DNA of 64,000 bases from Flavobacterium aquariorum (lineage in GTDB: Bacteria; Bacteroidota; Bacteroidia; Flavobacteriales; Flavobacteriaceae). The position numbers and the translations under genes were made by a program. The notes beneath the pieces were generated by a model. That model did no database searches, had not been told where the DNA came from, and saw nothing but the letters and a program-made list of their open reading frames with translations. Shown in pieces: positions 17,916 to 26,381 of this stretch. Within the stretch, counting starts at the first letter, position 1; each line of letters opens with the position of its first letter. The stretch lies in contig NZ_QKXH01000013.1 in assembly GCF_003254745.1 (NCBI RefSeq), forward strand, positions 1 to 64,000, read 5' to 3'.

Positions 17916-18071
17916 TTATAAAACTTTTCTGCCTTGAATTATTCTTAATATTATTGCAATTACTGCAATAACAAGCAATATGTGAATTATGGATCCTACA
18001 CTATAGGCAAAAAATCCTATGGCCCAAAAAATAATTAGTATTACTGCTACTGTATAAAGAAGATTGCTCAT
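17916..18071 (-). CDS. DUF5670 (lmo0937-type) small membrane protein
   Basis: 51 residues, read directly from the sequence: it starts MSNLLYTVAVILIIFWAIG and ends in QGRKVL. Two hydrophobic helices are separated by a short SVGSIIH turn, which is the form of the lmo0937/DUF5670 family of tiny membrane proteins seen in stress-gene neighbourhoods. ATG at 18071, TAA at 17916-17918. Its neighbours are the YtxH-like gene and a coiled-coil lipoprotein. The function of the family is unknown. Confidence 0.8.
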   Translation of the reverse strand: MSNLLYTVAVILIIFWAIGFFAYSVGSIIHILLVIAVIAIILRIIQGRKVL

Positions 18072-18140
18072 GATTTATGTTTTTTAGAAAATTAATAATT
18101 AGTTGCAATCATCACTATTACAACTATATAACGTTTTTGT

Positions 18141-18605
18141 TTAATTTTTATTATTTACGGTAAAGTCTTTTAAGCTTTGTCCAAGTTCGTCCATATCATG
18201 GTTGAATTCTCTCTTGAAAGATTGCCAATCACTATTAGCATCATTTTTATAGGAATCCATTTTTGCTTTCAGATTCTTGTTTTTTTGTTCAATTGTATCA
18301 ATGTTTCGTTGATATGCTTTATCGATGTCATTTCCCGTTTTTTTGATTTTCAATTTCAATTCGGCTATTTTGGCATTGTTTTCTTCGATTTTTGCGTCAG
18401 TAGAATCTTTGAATTCTTGCCATTCTTCGGCTGTTGCGGTTCTTTTGGCTTCGTCCAAATCCTCTTCGGCTTCTGTTACGGCAACTTTCGCGCTGTCAAC
18501 ACTATCTTGGGCAGCTTGCTCTTTTTCTGTATTTGGTTTACAACTCGTGACTACCGATCCAATTAGGAAAGCTGCAATTGCAAGGGTTAAAATTGATTTT
18601 TTCAT
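18141..18605 (-). CDS. coiled-coil lipoprotein
   Basis: 154 residues. The lipobox GSVVTSCK gives a lipidated Cys, so this is an envelope lipoprotein. The mature part is a long charged helix: QAAQDSVDSAKVAVTEAEEDL, then KIEENNAKIAELKLKIKKTGNDI, and a C-terminal SDWQSFKREFNHDMDELGQSLKDF segment that is often seen in short Bacteroidota stress lipoproteins. It lies downstream of csbD across a terminator-like hairpin. No enzymatic motif is visible; a structural envelope role is inferred. Confidence 0.8.
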   Translation of the reverse strand: MKKSILTLAIAAFLIGSVVTSCKPNTEKEQAAQDSVDSAKVAVTEAEEDLDEAKRTATAEEWQEFKDSTDAKIEENNAKIAELKLKIKKTGNDIDKAYQRNIDTIEQKNKNLKAKMDSYKNDANSDWQSFKREFNHDMDELGQSLKDFTVNNKN

Positions 18606-18638
18606 ATTAATATATTTAAAGATTATATTTTTTTGATA

Positions 18639-18687
18639 AAAATTGTATCCATCTTATACGATTTAAGAATCAGATGGATACAATTTA
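18639..18687 (-). terminator. terminator after csbD-like gene
   Basis: Stem AAATTGTATCCATCT/AGATGGATACAATTT (15 bp) with a 17-base loop, followed by TTTT on the minus strand. Confidence 0.75.
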
Positions 18688-18697
18688 TTGCAACTAA

Positions 18698-18883
18698 CTA
18701 AAGTGCTTGAATAATTTTGTGAAGCTCTTCTTTGGTTTTTCCCAATTTTACTTGAAGTTTTCCCAGCATTTCATCTTTTTTTCCTTCAACAAATAATAAA
18801 TCATTATCCGTCAAAGCAGCAAATTTTTGTTTCAATTTTCCTTTTTGCTCGTCCCAATTTCCTTTTAGTTCTGTTGTGTTCAT
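18698..18883 (-). CDS. CsbD-family stress protein
   Basis: 61 residues, the standard CsbD length. The signature NTTELKGNWDEQKGKLKQKFAALTDNDL followed by EGKKDEMLGKLQVKLGKTKEE is complete. CsbD proteins are small hydrophilic helical proteins induced by general stress (sigma-B in Bacillus); their function is not known. The gene is monocistronic, with a terminator after it and the shared promoter-like motif at 18923-18960. Confidence 0.92.
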   Translation of the reverse strand: MNTTELKGNWDEQKGKLKQKFAALTDNDLLFVEGKKDEMLGKLQVKLGKTKEELHKIIQAL

Positions 18884-18922
18884 TTTGTTATAATTAAGTG
18901 TGAAACCATTTTCACAACATTA

Positions 18923-18960
18923 CAAAGTTGGGGATATTTCGAAATAAAAAGGTTACAAAA
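18923..18960 (-). promoter_or_regulatory. shared promoter-like motif, csbD-like gene
   Basis: Minus strand: TTTTGTAACC, exactly 20 nt, CAACTTTG; the second box lies 40 bases upstream of the csbD start. Confidence 0.6.
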
Positions 18961-19023
18961 TTTTCGCAAAGACTTATATCATTTACGGTTTTTTGTATAG
19001 TAATCTTTCATCGATATCATATT

Positions 19024-19470
19024 TTATATAATTTCTTTTTTATCAAAAGCTTTCTCCTGTTCTTTATTGAACTCATCTGTAAATTCTTCATCCAACTCTT
19101 TGATTTGTTCAGCCAGATCAGAATATTCTTTGGATAATTCGGTTATTTCTCTTTCTGTTTTGATTTCTGCATTCATAACTGCATTACTAGCGGTTTCATG
19201 TGAAGAAACTAATTCGTTTACTTTTAGATGTAATGAAGCCGAGAATCTATTAAACGATTTTTGGATAATGAATAAACTCAGGAAAGTAACTCCAAAAATG
19301 ATATCACCTATAATAAGATGCGCATCATTTTTTATGAATAAACTATTGATCCACCAAAACAGTACTAAGCATAATGCAATTAAAAACGAAATTGAGTTTC
19401 CTAATATTGTTGTTGCCACAGAGACCAATTTTTCAAAAAGATTTTCCGTATGGCTATATATTTTATTCAT
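19024..19470 (-). CDS. low-affinity iron permease family protein
   Basis: 148 residues. Two membrane helices (ISFLIALCLVLFWWINSLF and IIGDIIFGVTFLSLFIIQKSF) follow an N-terminal amphipathic FEKLVSVATTILG segment, and a long charged coil follows. The WxN...H/D...G...T pattern and the IIQKSFNR exit match the bacterial members of the PF04120 (Fet4-like) family. These small bacterial forms occur with stress genes and their transport activity is doubtful. An intrinsic terminator separates it from the upstream operon, so it needs its own promoter, which I could not identify. Confidence 0.78.
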   Translation of the reverse strand: MNKIYSHTENLFEKLVSVATTILGNSISFLIALCLVLFWWINSLFIKNDAHLIIGDIIFGVTFLSLFIIQKSFNRFSASLHLKVNELVSSHETASNAVMNAEIKTEREITELSKEYSDLAEQIKELDEEFTDEFNKEQEKAFDKKEII

Positions 19471-19492
19471 GATATTTTATTTTAGAAAGTAT

Positions 19493-19525
19493 AAAAAGCT
19501 CTGCTAATTTAATAGCAGAGCTTTT
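19493..19525 (-). terminator. terminator of the 20715-19570 operon
   Basis: Stem AAAAGCTCTGCTA/TAGCAGAGCTTTT (13 bp) with loop ATTTAA and flanking A/T runs. Confidence 0.85.
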
Positions 19526-19569
19526 CCTAAATTTTTAACGAACGATCAGGTTGTCTTAAATTTAATTTT

Positions 19570-19989
19570 TTATGATAACGTTGAAGCTTTTTCTTTTTCA
19601 AAATAGTTTGAAATAAAAATTTTCTTTTGAGTGGTATTCATTTTATCCGCTTCTTTGATCGTTATTTTTATATCGGTAAATCGTTTATCTTTTTGAGTTC
19701 TATTGAATAGTTCAGTTTTGGCATTCGTCGCACCGAATAGCAATACATCATCATAATTCAAGATAACATCTTCCAATTTTTTATAAAATTCTGCTTGTAA
19801 TTGTTGTTCTTTGTTATGAAAAAGAGATTCACTTTTCGCAAGGCTATTTGCCTTATCATGATGCGTAAAATTAGATTCAATTGTTTTTAACTCATTCCAT
19901 TGATCTGTAAATACAATAATGTGTGCTATTGAATGATCCATCCAAATGCCTAATTCTTTATTTGTTGTCGTTTTCATTTTCATTTTCAT
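19570..19989 (-). CDS. hypothetical protein (release-factor-like fold suspected)
   Basis: 139 residues. It starts with three alternating Met-Lys pairs (MKMKMK), any of which could be the true start. The core KELGIWMDHSIAHIIVFT, followed by KLEDVILNYDDVLLFGATNAKTEL and FTDIKITIKEADKMNTTQKKIFISNYF, resembles small Bacteroidota proteins related to host-attachment/eRF1-like folds; this is a weak fold-level impression. It lies 3 bases downstream of the 74-residue gene in the same operon as the His-rich secreted protein. Function unknown. Confidence 0.6.
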   Translation of the reverse strand: MKMKMKTTTNKELGIWMDHSIAHIIVFTDQWNELKTIESNFTHHDKANSLAKSESLFHNKEQQLQAEFYKKLEDVILNYDDVLLFGATNAKTELFNRTQKDKRFTDIKITIKEADKMNTTQKKIFISNYFEKEKASTLS

Positions 19990-19992
19990 TTT

Positions 19993-20217
19993 TCAAATTT
20001 TTGCAATATCAATTCCGTGATTTGGAGCATATTTATCTAAAATTTCTTTTAAAGAATTTAGATATTCATTTAGAACTTTTTTGTTCATTTCAGGATTGTC
20101 AATGACTGGAATGGTTTCTGGCATTTCTAGAAGATATTTTGATAGTTCAGGATAGTCCATTCGTATCAACATTGTGGTCTTCAAGATTCGGTTGTTTAGT
20201 TCACTTACAGCTTCCAT
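19993..20217 (-). CDS. small hypothetical protein
   Basis: 74 residues, helical and soluble. Notable stretches are LNNRILKTTMLIRMDYPELSKYLLEMPETIP and KVLNEYLNSLKEILDKYAPNHG. I do not recognise a family with certainty. It is tightly packed: 9 bases after the stop of the upstream secreted-protein gene and 3 bases before the next gene. This argues for a real gene in the stress-type operon 20715-19570. Confidence 0.65.
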   Translation of the reverse strand: MEAVSELNNRILKTTMLIRMDYPELSKYLLEMPETIPVIDNPEMNKKVLNEYLNSLKEILDKYAPNHGIDIAKI

Positions 20218-20226
20218 TTTTGCTAA

Positions 20227-20715
20227 TTAATGTTTACCGTTTTTATGACCTTTGTTGCCATTGCCATTATTATTACCATGATTGTCGTGGTTTTCATTAT
20301 GATTACCGTTATCATGTTTATTGTAATTAGATGCTGTTCTATAGTTTTCCTGATGTCCCTTATTATAGCCTTTGTAGTATTTTACTTTATGCTCTTTGTA
20401 ATGGGTATAAGGTCTTGAACCATGATAATCATTTAATACTACTTTGTATCCATTGTACAAATCATAATTTCTATAACGATTAGGCAAATTGCGAGATCTG
20501 ATCCAAACTCCATTGTTTAAAAAGATAAACTGTTGTGCATGTATATCATAATAGGATTGCACATCTGGTATATAATAATACGATACTTCTTGAGTATAGC
20601 CAACGGGTCCCCATTGAGGCGGCGCTCCTATATTTACGTTTACGGATACTTGCGCATGATTTGCAGTTGATGCAAAAAAGAATAGGGCTAGGGCAATTAG
20701 TTTTAGTGCTTTCAT
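20227..20715 (-). CDS. secreted protein with His/Asn/Gly-rich tail
   Basis: 162 residues. The signal peptide LIALALFFFASTANHAQ is followed by aromatic-rich VSVNVNIGAPPQWGPVGYTQEVSYYYIPDVQSYYD, resembling periplasmic proteins common in Bacteroidota. The last 50 residues are almost only N, H, G, D and K (HDNGNHNENHDNHGNNNGNG), a potential metal-binding or intrinsically disordered tail. It is the first gene of a three-gene unit and has a copy of the shared promoter-like motif. Confidence 0.78.
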   Translation of the reverse strand: MKALKLIALALFFFASTANHAQVSVNVNIGAPPQWGPVGYTQEVSYYYIPDVQSYYDIHAQQFIFLNNGVWIRSRNLPNRYRNYDLYNGYKVVLNDYHGSRPYTHYKEHKVKYYKGYNKGHQENYRTASNYNKHDNGNHNENHDNHGNNNGNGNKGHKNGKH

Positions 20716-20782
20716 TTTTGTGTTTTTATTTTTTTATCATTCATTAATGAGGCTATTTATTCTCCTTATAAATCTGACAGTA

Positions 20783-20820
20783 CAAAGTTCATTCACAAAC
20801 ACTCAAACGTTGTTATATCA
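20783..20820 (-). promoter_or_regulatory. shared promoter-like motif, His-rich secreted protein operon
   Basis: Minus strand: TGATATAACA, exactly 20 nt, GAACTTTG. The upstream box is the most diverged of the eight, the spacing and second box are conserved. Confidence 0.5.
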
Positions 20821-20849
20821 TTTCAAGTAAAGATTTCATAATTCACTGA

Positions 20850-21617
20850 TTATTTTTCTTTTGATTCCAAATCTTCATCTTTTTTCTTTTCTTCTTGTTT
20901 TTTGGCTTTGTCTTTTTCTTTTTGGATCTTTTCTTGTTTCTTGGCCGCGGCTTTTTCTTTTTTATTAAAATAGCCTTTCAGCAAAAAGTTGTGTTTAGCT
21001 GCTTCCATATTATCATCAAAACCCTTGGTTCCTTTTTCTAGGTTCGTCATGGTTGCATCCAGTTTATTGCCCATATGCTCATCCATTAACAGTTTGGATA
21101 AAGTGCCTTTTCCGTTGTTTATTTTAAAACTGAACTCTGCTAATTGGTCTGTAATTACAGCGGCATTATCAACTGTCGTTTTTACCCCTTTCATTATATC
21201 CTCTATTTCTATTGCTGTGACAGAGGCGATCGTGGCATTGTCTTTTACGGTATTTTTTGATGTTGTTCCTGGCGATATTGTCAGCACTTTATCACCCATC
21301 AAACCATCAGAACCGATACTGGCTTTGGCGTCTGTTTTTATAAAGCGTCGCACATCTTCTTTCAAAACTAATTTGACTACAACAGCAGAATCAGTAATAA
21401 GTTCAATTTCACTTACGGTTCCCACATTTATACCTGAGAATCGAACATTATTTCCCACCTTTAGTCCTGTTACAGTTTTGAATTGTGATTGCAGTGTAAA
21501 AGTTGAACCAAATAAATTTTTCTGTTTACCAACAAAATATATTGTACCAACAAAGAGAATCAACCCGATAGTTACAAACATTCCTAATTTCCATGTAAAC
21601 CCTGATTCTTTATACAT
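20850..21617 (-). CDS. MlaD-family (MCE) lipid-transport protein
   Basis: 255 residues from the ATG at 21617 (MYKESGFTWKLG); the longer frame from 21662 would overlap the upstream ATPase gene and is rejected. One N-terminal membrane anchor (MFVTIGLILFVGTIYFVG) precedes an MCE domain with FKTVTGLKVGNNVRFSGINVGTVSEI and IGSDGLMGDKVLTISPG. The C-terminus is a very Lys/Glu-rich tail (KKEKAAAKKQEKIQKEKDKAK). In the Mla-type system this protein binds phospholipid in the periplasm between the membranes. It is the third gene after permease and ATPase. Confidence 0.92.
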   Translation of the reverse strand: MYKESGFTWKLGMFVTIGLILFVGTIYFVGKQKNLFGSTFTLQSQFKTVTGLKVGNNVRFSGINVGTVSEIELITDSAVVVKLVLKEDVRRFIKTDAKASIGSDGLMGDKVLTISPGTTSKNTVKDNATIASVTAIEIEDIMKGVKTTVDNAAVITDQLAEFSFKINNGKGTLSKLLMDEHMGNKLDATMTNLEKGTKGFDDNMEAAKHNFLLKGYFNKKEKAAAKKQEKIQKEKDKAKKQEEKKKDEDLESKEK

Positions 21618-21637
21618 AATTTGAGTATTTTTATTTG

Positions 21638-22414
21638 TTAGATGAAAAAAGAGCGAACCCATTCGTCTTCGCTTTTTTCTAATTCGGCATAACTGCCTTC
21701 TGCGCAGATTACACCATCTTTTAAAATCATAATTCGGTTAGCCGTTATTTTGGCGCAGGCCATATCATGCGTAATAATGATAGAAGTTGTTTTGTATTTT
21801 TTTTGAACATACAATATCAGTTCACTAATTTCTCTTGAGGTTATAGCGTCCAATCCCGTGGTAGGTTCGTCATACAAAATAATTTCAGGTTTAATAATAA
21901 TTGTTCTGGCTAAACCAATTCTTTTTCGCATACCGCCAGACAATTCGGATGGCATTTTGTCAATGGCTTCTTCTAAGCCTACACTTTCCAGTGCTTCTAG
22001 AATGGCTTCGTCAACTTCAGCAGAGGATACATTCGGAGAGTGATGTTTTAAGGTAAATTCCAAATTTTGTCTAACAGTCATGGAATCATATAAAGCACCA
22101 TTTTGAAAAAGAAAACCTATTCGAACTCTGATGTCGTTTAAATCATCGTTCCTTAATTCGGTGATATCAGTTCCGAAAATTTTGATTTCACCTTCATCTA
22201 CATGAATTAAGCCTACTAAACATTTTATAGCTATTGATTTTCCAGAACCTGATCGGCCTAAAATAACCAAATTCTCGCCTTTTTTTACAGATAAATTTAG
22301 GCCTTTTAGAACATCATTATCTCCAAAAGATTTGCAGACATTTTTTAGTTCCAGAATTGTTTCCGCTGAATCTGTTGTCGTTTTTTTATTCTTTAATGGT
22401 TTTGCCTGTGTCAT
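21638..22414 (-). CDS. MlaF-type ABC transporter ATPase
   Basis: 258 residues with a complete ABC ATPase: Walker A LGRSGSGKSIAIKCLVG, Q-loop FLFQNGALYDSMTVRQN, signature ELSGGMRKRIGLART, Walker B IILYDEPTTGLD and a His switch IITHDMACA. The GALYDSMTV form of the Q-loop is typical of the MlaF group. It powers the MlaE permease encoded just upstream (3-base gap) and the MCE protein downstream for lipid transport across the inner membrane. Confidence 0.94.
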   Translation of the reverse strand: MTQAKPLKNKKTTTDSAETILELKNVCKSFGDNDVLKGLNLSVKKGENLVILGRSGSGKSIAIKCLVGLIHVDEGEIKIFGTDITELRNDDLNDIRVRIGFLFQNGALYDSMTVRQNLEFTLKHHSPNVSSAEVDEAILEALESVGLEEAIDKMPSELSGGMRKRIGLARTIIIKPEIILYDEPTTGLDAITSREISELILYVQKKYKTTSIIITHDMACAKITANRIMILKDGVICAEGSYAELEKSEDEWVRSFFI

Positions 22415-22417
22415 AAT

Positions 22418-23212
22418 TTAATAAAATAAGTCGGTTATTTGCACGGCAATCATATCAAGGATGAAGATGCTTAAAGAAGCGGTAACGACTGCTGTGTTTG
22501 CTGCTTTTCCAACACTTTCGGTTCCGTTTTCGGCATTAAATCCTTTATAGCAGCCCACTAGACCAATAGCAAATCCGAAGAAAAAAGTCTTTACTATCGC
22601 TGGTAGAATGTCCAGAAATTCTAGATGTTCTAATACATTGGAGAAATAACGGTAAAAGCCCATGTTTTCGTGAATGTTGTAACCAATATATCCACCAAAA
22701 ACGCCAATAAAATCAGCGTAAATAACCAAAATTGGAATCATAATTGTGGTTGCCATAATTCTGGTTACCACTAAATATTTATAAGGATTTATAGCCGAAA
22801 CTTCCATCGCATCAATTTGCTCAGTAACTTTCATAGAACCTAATTCGGCTCCTATTCCAGACGCAATTTTACCGGCACAAATTAATGCCGTGATTACGGG
22901 TACAATTTCCCGTATTAGTGAAAGTCCAACCATACTGGGTAACCATGACTCGGCACCAAACTTCGCCATTGTTGGGCGAGATTGTATGGTAAGCACTAAA
23001 CCCATTATAAAAGCAGTTATACTTACAATGGGTAAGGATTTGTATCCAATAGCATAACACTGCCAAAGAAATTCTTTGAATTCGAAGGAGGTCTTCACAA
23101 CTTCTTTAAAAAATCGTGTTGCGAATAGTGTAGCCTTTCCAATATCTTCAAAAATGTTTTTCAGATAGGTTTTTACAATCGATACTTTTATAATTTTTGC
23201 AGAACTATTCAT
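22418..23212 (-). CDS. MlaE-type ABC transporter permease
   Basis: 264 residues with several hydrophobic helices. Signatures are AFIMGLVLTIQSRPTMAKFGAESWLPSMVGLSLIREIVPVITALICAGKIASGIGAELGSMKVTEQIDAMEVSAINPYKYLVVTR, the PF02405 core, here with the conserved E in GAELGSMKVTEQIDA. It is the inner-membrane part of an Mla-like lipid transporter. It may be read from the PA2169-type gene promoter, because no terminator is visible in the 49-base gap between them. Confidence 0.94.
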   Translation of the reverse strand: MNSSAKIIKVSIVKTYLKNIFEDIGKATLFATRFFKEVVKTSFEFKEFLWQCYAIGYKSLPIVSITAFIMGLVLTIQSRPTMAKFGAESWLPSMVGLSLIREIVPVITALICAGKIASGIGAELGSMKVTEQIDAMEVSAINPYKYLVVTRIMATTIMIPILVIYADFIGVFGGYIGYNIHENMGFYRYFSNVLEHLEFLDILPAIVKTFFFGFAIGLVGCYKGFNAENGTESVGKAANTAVVTASLSIFILDMIAVQITDLFY

Positions 23213-23261
23213 GATTTAAAAAAAATGGAGTTGTAGAGTTGATTAAGCAATTGGATAGTCG

Positions 23262-23747
23262 TTAAGTTTGAGTTTCTAAATTGAATTTTCTGCAAGTCAC
23301 CAACAAATCACCAAGACCTTGTAAGGTATCATGATCTTTCTTTATGGATTGATGTTGCGCTTTAATTATGTTTAGATGTTTCGGAGATAAATGATCTATA
23401 TTATCACTCAAAACTTTGGTGTATTTTTTTAGGGTGACATCAGCATCGTATTCACATCTATTTAGAATATCTTCACGATCTTTAGTTCTAAATTTTGATC
23501 TCACTTCCCTGTAAATTTTAGAAATTAATAAAATTACGGGGGATTCCATAGTCGGTTTTCCTTCTAATTTTTGTATTTCAGAAACCAATTCGGCTTTGTA
23601 TCGTTTGTTTTTTTCTTGAAATCCTGTAAACAACGTTATTAAATCGTATTCATTGATTTGTTTTGCGGCCATTATGTAACTTTCAAATCGGTTGTTATTT
23701 ATCTGGATAAAAGCATTTAAAGCATCAATAGATTTTTTCTTATTCAT
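23262..23747 (-). CDS. PA2169-type (DUF2383) four-helix-bundle protein
   Basis: 161 residues from the ATG at 23747 (MNKKKSIDALNAF); a TTG three codons upstream is not preferred. The helical core INNNRFESYIMAAKQI, LITLFTGFQEKNKRYKAELVSEIQKLEGKP and RCEYDADVTLKKYTKVLSDNIDHL matches the ferritin-like PA2169/DUF2383 family found next to stress genes. Its function is unknown. The leader contains a perfect 24-bp tandem duplication and a copy of the shared promoter-like motif. Confidence 0.82.
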   Translation of the reverse strand: MNKKKSIDALNAFIQINNNRFESYIMAAKQINEYDLITLFTGFQEKNKRYKAELVSEIQKLEGKPTMESPVILLISKIYREVRSKFRTKDREDILNRCEYDADVTLKKYTKVLSDNIDHLSPKHLNIIKAQHQSIKKDHDTLQGLGDLLVTCRKFNLETQT

Positions 23748-23756
23748 CGGATTCAA

Positions 23757-23804
23757 ATTTAGATTGGACTGTTTGATATCATTTAGATTGGACTGTTTGA
23801 TATC
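23757..23804. repeat. perfect 24-bp tandem duplication in leader
   Basis: The block ATTTAGATTGGACTGTTTG plus ATATC occurs twice without mismatch (23757-23780 and 23781-23804), between the promoter-like motif and the start codon of the PA2169-type gene. It lies in the predicted 5' untranslated region. Confidence 0.9.
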
Positions 23805-23827
23805 AAAAAAGCAAAATTTTCACTACA

Positions 23828-23865
23828 CAAAGTTCAATAGTTTAGTACCAATAAGTGTTTCATAA
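23828..23865 (-). promoter_or_regulatory. shared promoter-like motif, PA2169-type gene
   Basis: Minus strand: AAGTTATGAAACA (upstream box core TTATGAAACA), exactly 20 nt, GAACTTTG. Confidence 0.6.
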
Positions 23866-23894
23866 CTTTAAGTAAATCTTATATATTTCACACA

Positions 23895-26288
23895 TTATAC
23901 CAATGTTTTTTTATGGTTTAATTTGGAATAAAGTTCTTTTTGAGAACCATTTAGTGTATTTAGAAAAGACTTTCGAGTATTTTTTTCTATGCATAATCTC
24001 GCCATTAAATAGCTTACGGTGGATTCAGCGCCTTGATTCAAATTGACGTAAGTATCTTCTAATCCATCATAACAACCGCCAGTACACGGGTTATAAATAA
24101 TTTGGTGAAGATGGTTGTTTCCCAAGAACCAACTGAAAGCAATTTTTATTTTTCGCTTGTATCCCGGGTCATTAAAAGCTTTTGAAAATTTGCTTAACGC
24201 CAAAATAGTATATGCAATATCTATGGGTTGTTCCCCTCCAATTGCTCGAGTTTTTGCACTGTTATCTTTCATCATCCATCCTTTATTGGATATTACTTTG
24301 ATGCTGTTGTCTATAAAAATTTTGCCCAAAAGAAAGTCAAATGAAGTTTTGGCTACAACTTTATAGTTTGTCTCACCGGTAGTCAAATAAGCGCAAAGCA
24401 TTGCTTCTGGCAAAATGCTGTTGCCGTATGTCAAATAACTTTCGAACCAGTTCCAATTGGGTTTCGATTCATGTTTGTACATTTGAATCATTCTGTCGGC
24501 AAGTTCTTTTATTATTGCAGTATTTTGCTTTGATTTTTCTTTTGTATTGGCATAATAAAGGCCTTTGATGACAAAAGCCATTGCACGTGTCGAATGCATT
24601 TTTAAAATATTGACAGAAGCTCGTTTTATAGTCTTTTTTGCTTTTTCAACCAATGCAACCGGTAAAATTGGTTCTAAAGAAATCAAATAACCTAAAGCCC
24701 AAATGGCTCTACCATTAGAATCTTCAAGATTAGTCTCGTAGTTTTGGGTTGTAAAATCACCATCCTCATCTACATAATTTAGAAAAGAACCATCGTCCTG
24801 TAGACAAGAGGTGATAAAATTCAAGTAGATTTTGATGTACTCTAAATCGGTTTTATCTTTCTTTAATTCAAAATGTTCGCACATTGCTACCATGGCACGA
24901 GCATTGTCATCTATGGTATATCCTGATTCTGGGTCGGGTTGATTGATAATAGAAAACTGGATCATACCAAAATCGGTTGTTAATCTTTTGATGTGGTCTA
25001 AATTGATTTCAGGAATTTTATATTCTAAAGTCAAATTTTTATCACCTATTTTTTCGAATAATAAAGCATGGGCGATTGCTGAGTTTTCCCAGGATGTGGG
25101 CACAATTTTATGCAATCCGGTTGCGCTTATGTTTTTTCTTAATTTATTATTCAGTAACAAACGATTTACTTCTTTGGCCAATTGCTTTGAATTTCCAAAA
25201 TCGATTATGACTCCAGCACCATCACTTAGCACTTCGCATGCATGTGGAATGGGAGTGGAGATAATTGGACAACCACAACTTATGGCATAGGAAAAAGTTC
25301 CACTTACGGCTTGATTAGGATCTTTTGAAGTGAACAAATAAATATCCGTAAGCTGCAAAAAGTCTAAAAGTTGGGGGAGAGGTAAAAAGGCGTTCACAAA
25401 TAATACGTGGTTTTCCAATTTTAAGGTTTTAATTTTTTTGTTCAGCATCCCTCTATATTTTTCGCCTTCCTCTTTTACTATAGTTGGATGTGTTTTACCA
25501 ATTATTAAAAACAAAACATCCTTGTTTTTTTTGATAATGCTTGGCATAGCATCAAGTGTTGTCTCGATGCTTTTACCTGAATTTAATAATCCAAAAGTTG
25601 AAAGTACTTTTTTCCCTGACAAATTATAATTTTCTTTCAAAAGTTCTTTATCAGAATGGGGTACCAAATGAGTTCCATGAGGTATTATCGATATTTTTTC
25701 TGGATCGACCCCATAATCACTTTTCAAGATTAAAGCTGCGGAATGGGTCATCACAATTATCGAATGAGCCAGCTGTGCTAAAAGTTGAACATTTTTTTTT
25801 AAAGAATCATTAGGATTATGTAATACAGTATGAAATACAATTATAGAAGCCTTTGTAATTTTATATAAAAACTGTATCAAATGATCTTCATTATTTCGAA
25901 AAAGCCCAAACTCGTGCTGAAGCAATACCATTTGAATCAAATTATTGGCATTGATTTTTTCGGACAAATTGCTGAAAGAATTTGGTTCATCGGTGTTGAG
26001 AATATATTTTACTGGTTCAGTATAATGATGTTTTGCATCATCCGATTCCAATGCACAAATTTTTACGCTGAATGAATTCCTAAACTTATTATTTAATGAT
26101 TTAATCAAATCCTGGGAATAGGTCGCAATACCACATTCTCTAGGAGGAAAAGTGGTAATGAATAATATTTCGGGAAGTTTTGCGACAGTATTAGGGATCA
26201 AATGATTGATAACTGTGGGTTTAAGTTCTGTATTTAATACTCCTATTGGAAGGATTTTAACTTTCTGTGTGTCGATACTATTTCTCAT
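23895..26288 (-). CDS. GT4 glycosyltransferase fused to alpha/alpha-toroid domain
   Basis: 797 residues. Residues about 39-400 are a GT-B family-4 glycosyltransferase: FITTFPPRECGIATYSQDL, QHEFGLF, IPHGTHLVP, STFGLLNSGKSIE, LFTSKDPNQAVSGTFSYAISCGCPIIST. From about 430 onward there is a second, helical domain with QPDPESGYTIDDNARAM, LEDSNGRAIWALGY, WNWFESYLTYGNSILPEAM and NQGAESTVSYLMARL. This pattern looks like the alpha/alpha barrel of glycan-processing enzymes. The substrate is unknown; a storage or compatible glycan, or envelope glycan, is plausible given the stress neighbourhood. Confidence 0.85.
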   Translation of the reverse strand: MRNSIDTQKVKILPIGVLNTELKPTVINHLIPNTVAKLPEILFITTFPPRECGIATYSQDLIKSLNNKFRNSFSVKICALESDDAKHHYTEPVKYILNTDEPNSFSNLSEKINANNLIQMVLLQHEFGLFRNNEDHLIQFLYKITKASIIVFHTVLHNPNDSLKKNVQLLAQLAHSIIVMTHSAALILKSDYGVDPEKISIIPHGTHLVPHSDKELLKENYNLSGKKVLSTFGLLNSGKSIETTLDAMPSIIKKNKDVLFLIIGKTHPTIVKEEGEKYRGMLNKKIKTLKLENHVLFVNAFLPLPQLLDFLQLTDIYLFTSKDPNQAVSGTFSYAISCGCPIISTPIPHACEVLSDGAGVIIDFGNSKQLAKEVNRLLLNNKLRKNISATGLHKIVPTSWENSAIAHALLFEKIGDKNLTLEYKIPEINLDHIKRLTTDFGMIQFSIINQPDPESGYTIDDNARAMVAMCEHFELKKDKTDLEYIKIYLNFITSCLQDDGSFLNYVDEDGDFTTQNYETNLEDSNGRAIWALGYLISLEPILPVALVEKAKKTIKRASVNILKMHSTRAMAFVIKGLYYANTKEKSKQNTAIIKELADRMIQMYKHESKPNWNWFESYLTYGNSILPEAMLCAYLTTGETNYKVVAKTSFDFLLGKIFIDNSIKVISNKGWMMKDNSAKTRAIGGEQPIDIAYTILALSKFSKAFNDPGYKRKIKIAFSWFLGNNHLHQIIYNPCTGGCYDGLEDTYVNLNQGAESTVSYLMARLCIEKNTRKSFLNTLNGSQKELYSKLNHKKTLV

Positions 26289-26344
26289 CTTTAAAGGTAT
26301 TAAGCATTAATTCTTTTTTGAAAAACTTGGAATTACAAGGATTA

Positions 26345-26381
26345 TAAAGGTCTATTTATAATAATTAAAACGATTATGAAA
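26345..26381 (-). promoter_or_regulatory. possible variant of shared promoter-like motif, glycosyltransferase gene
   Basis: Minus strand: AAGTTTCATAATC core, 19 nt, GACCTTTA. The spacing is one base shorter and the last base differs, so it is a weaker member; GACCTTTA is identical to the box of the AraC-type gene. Confidence 0.35.
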
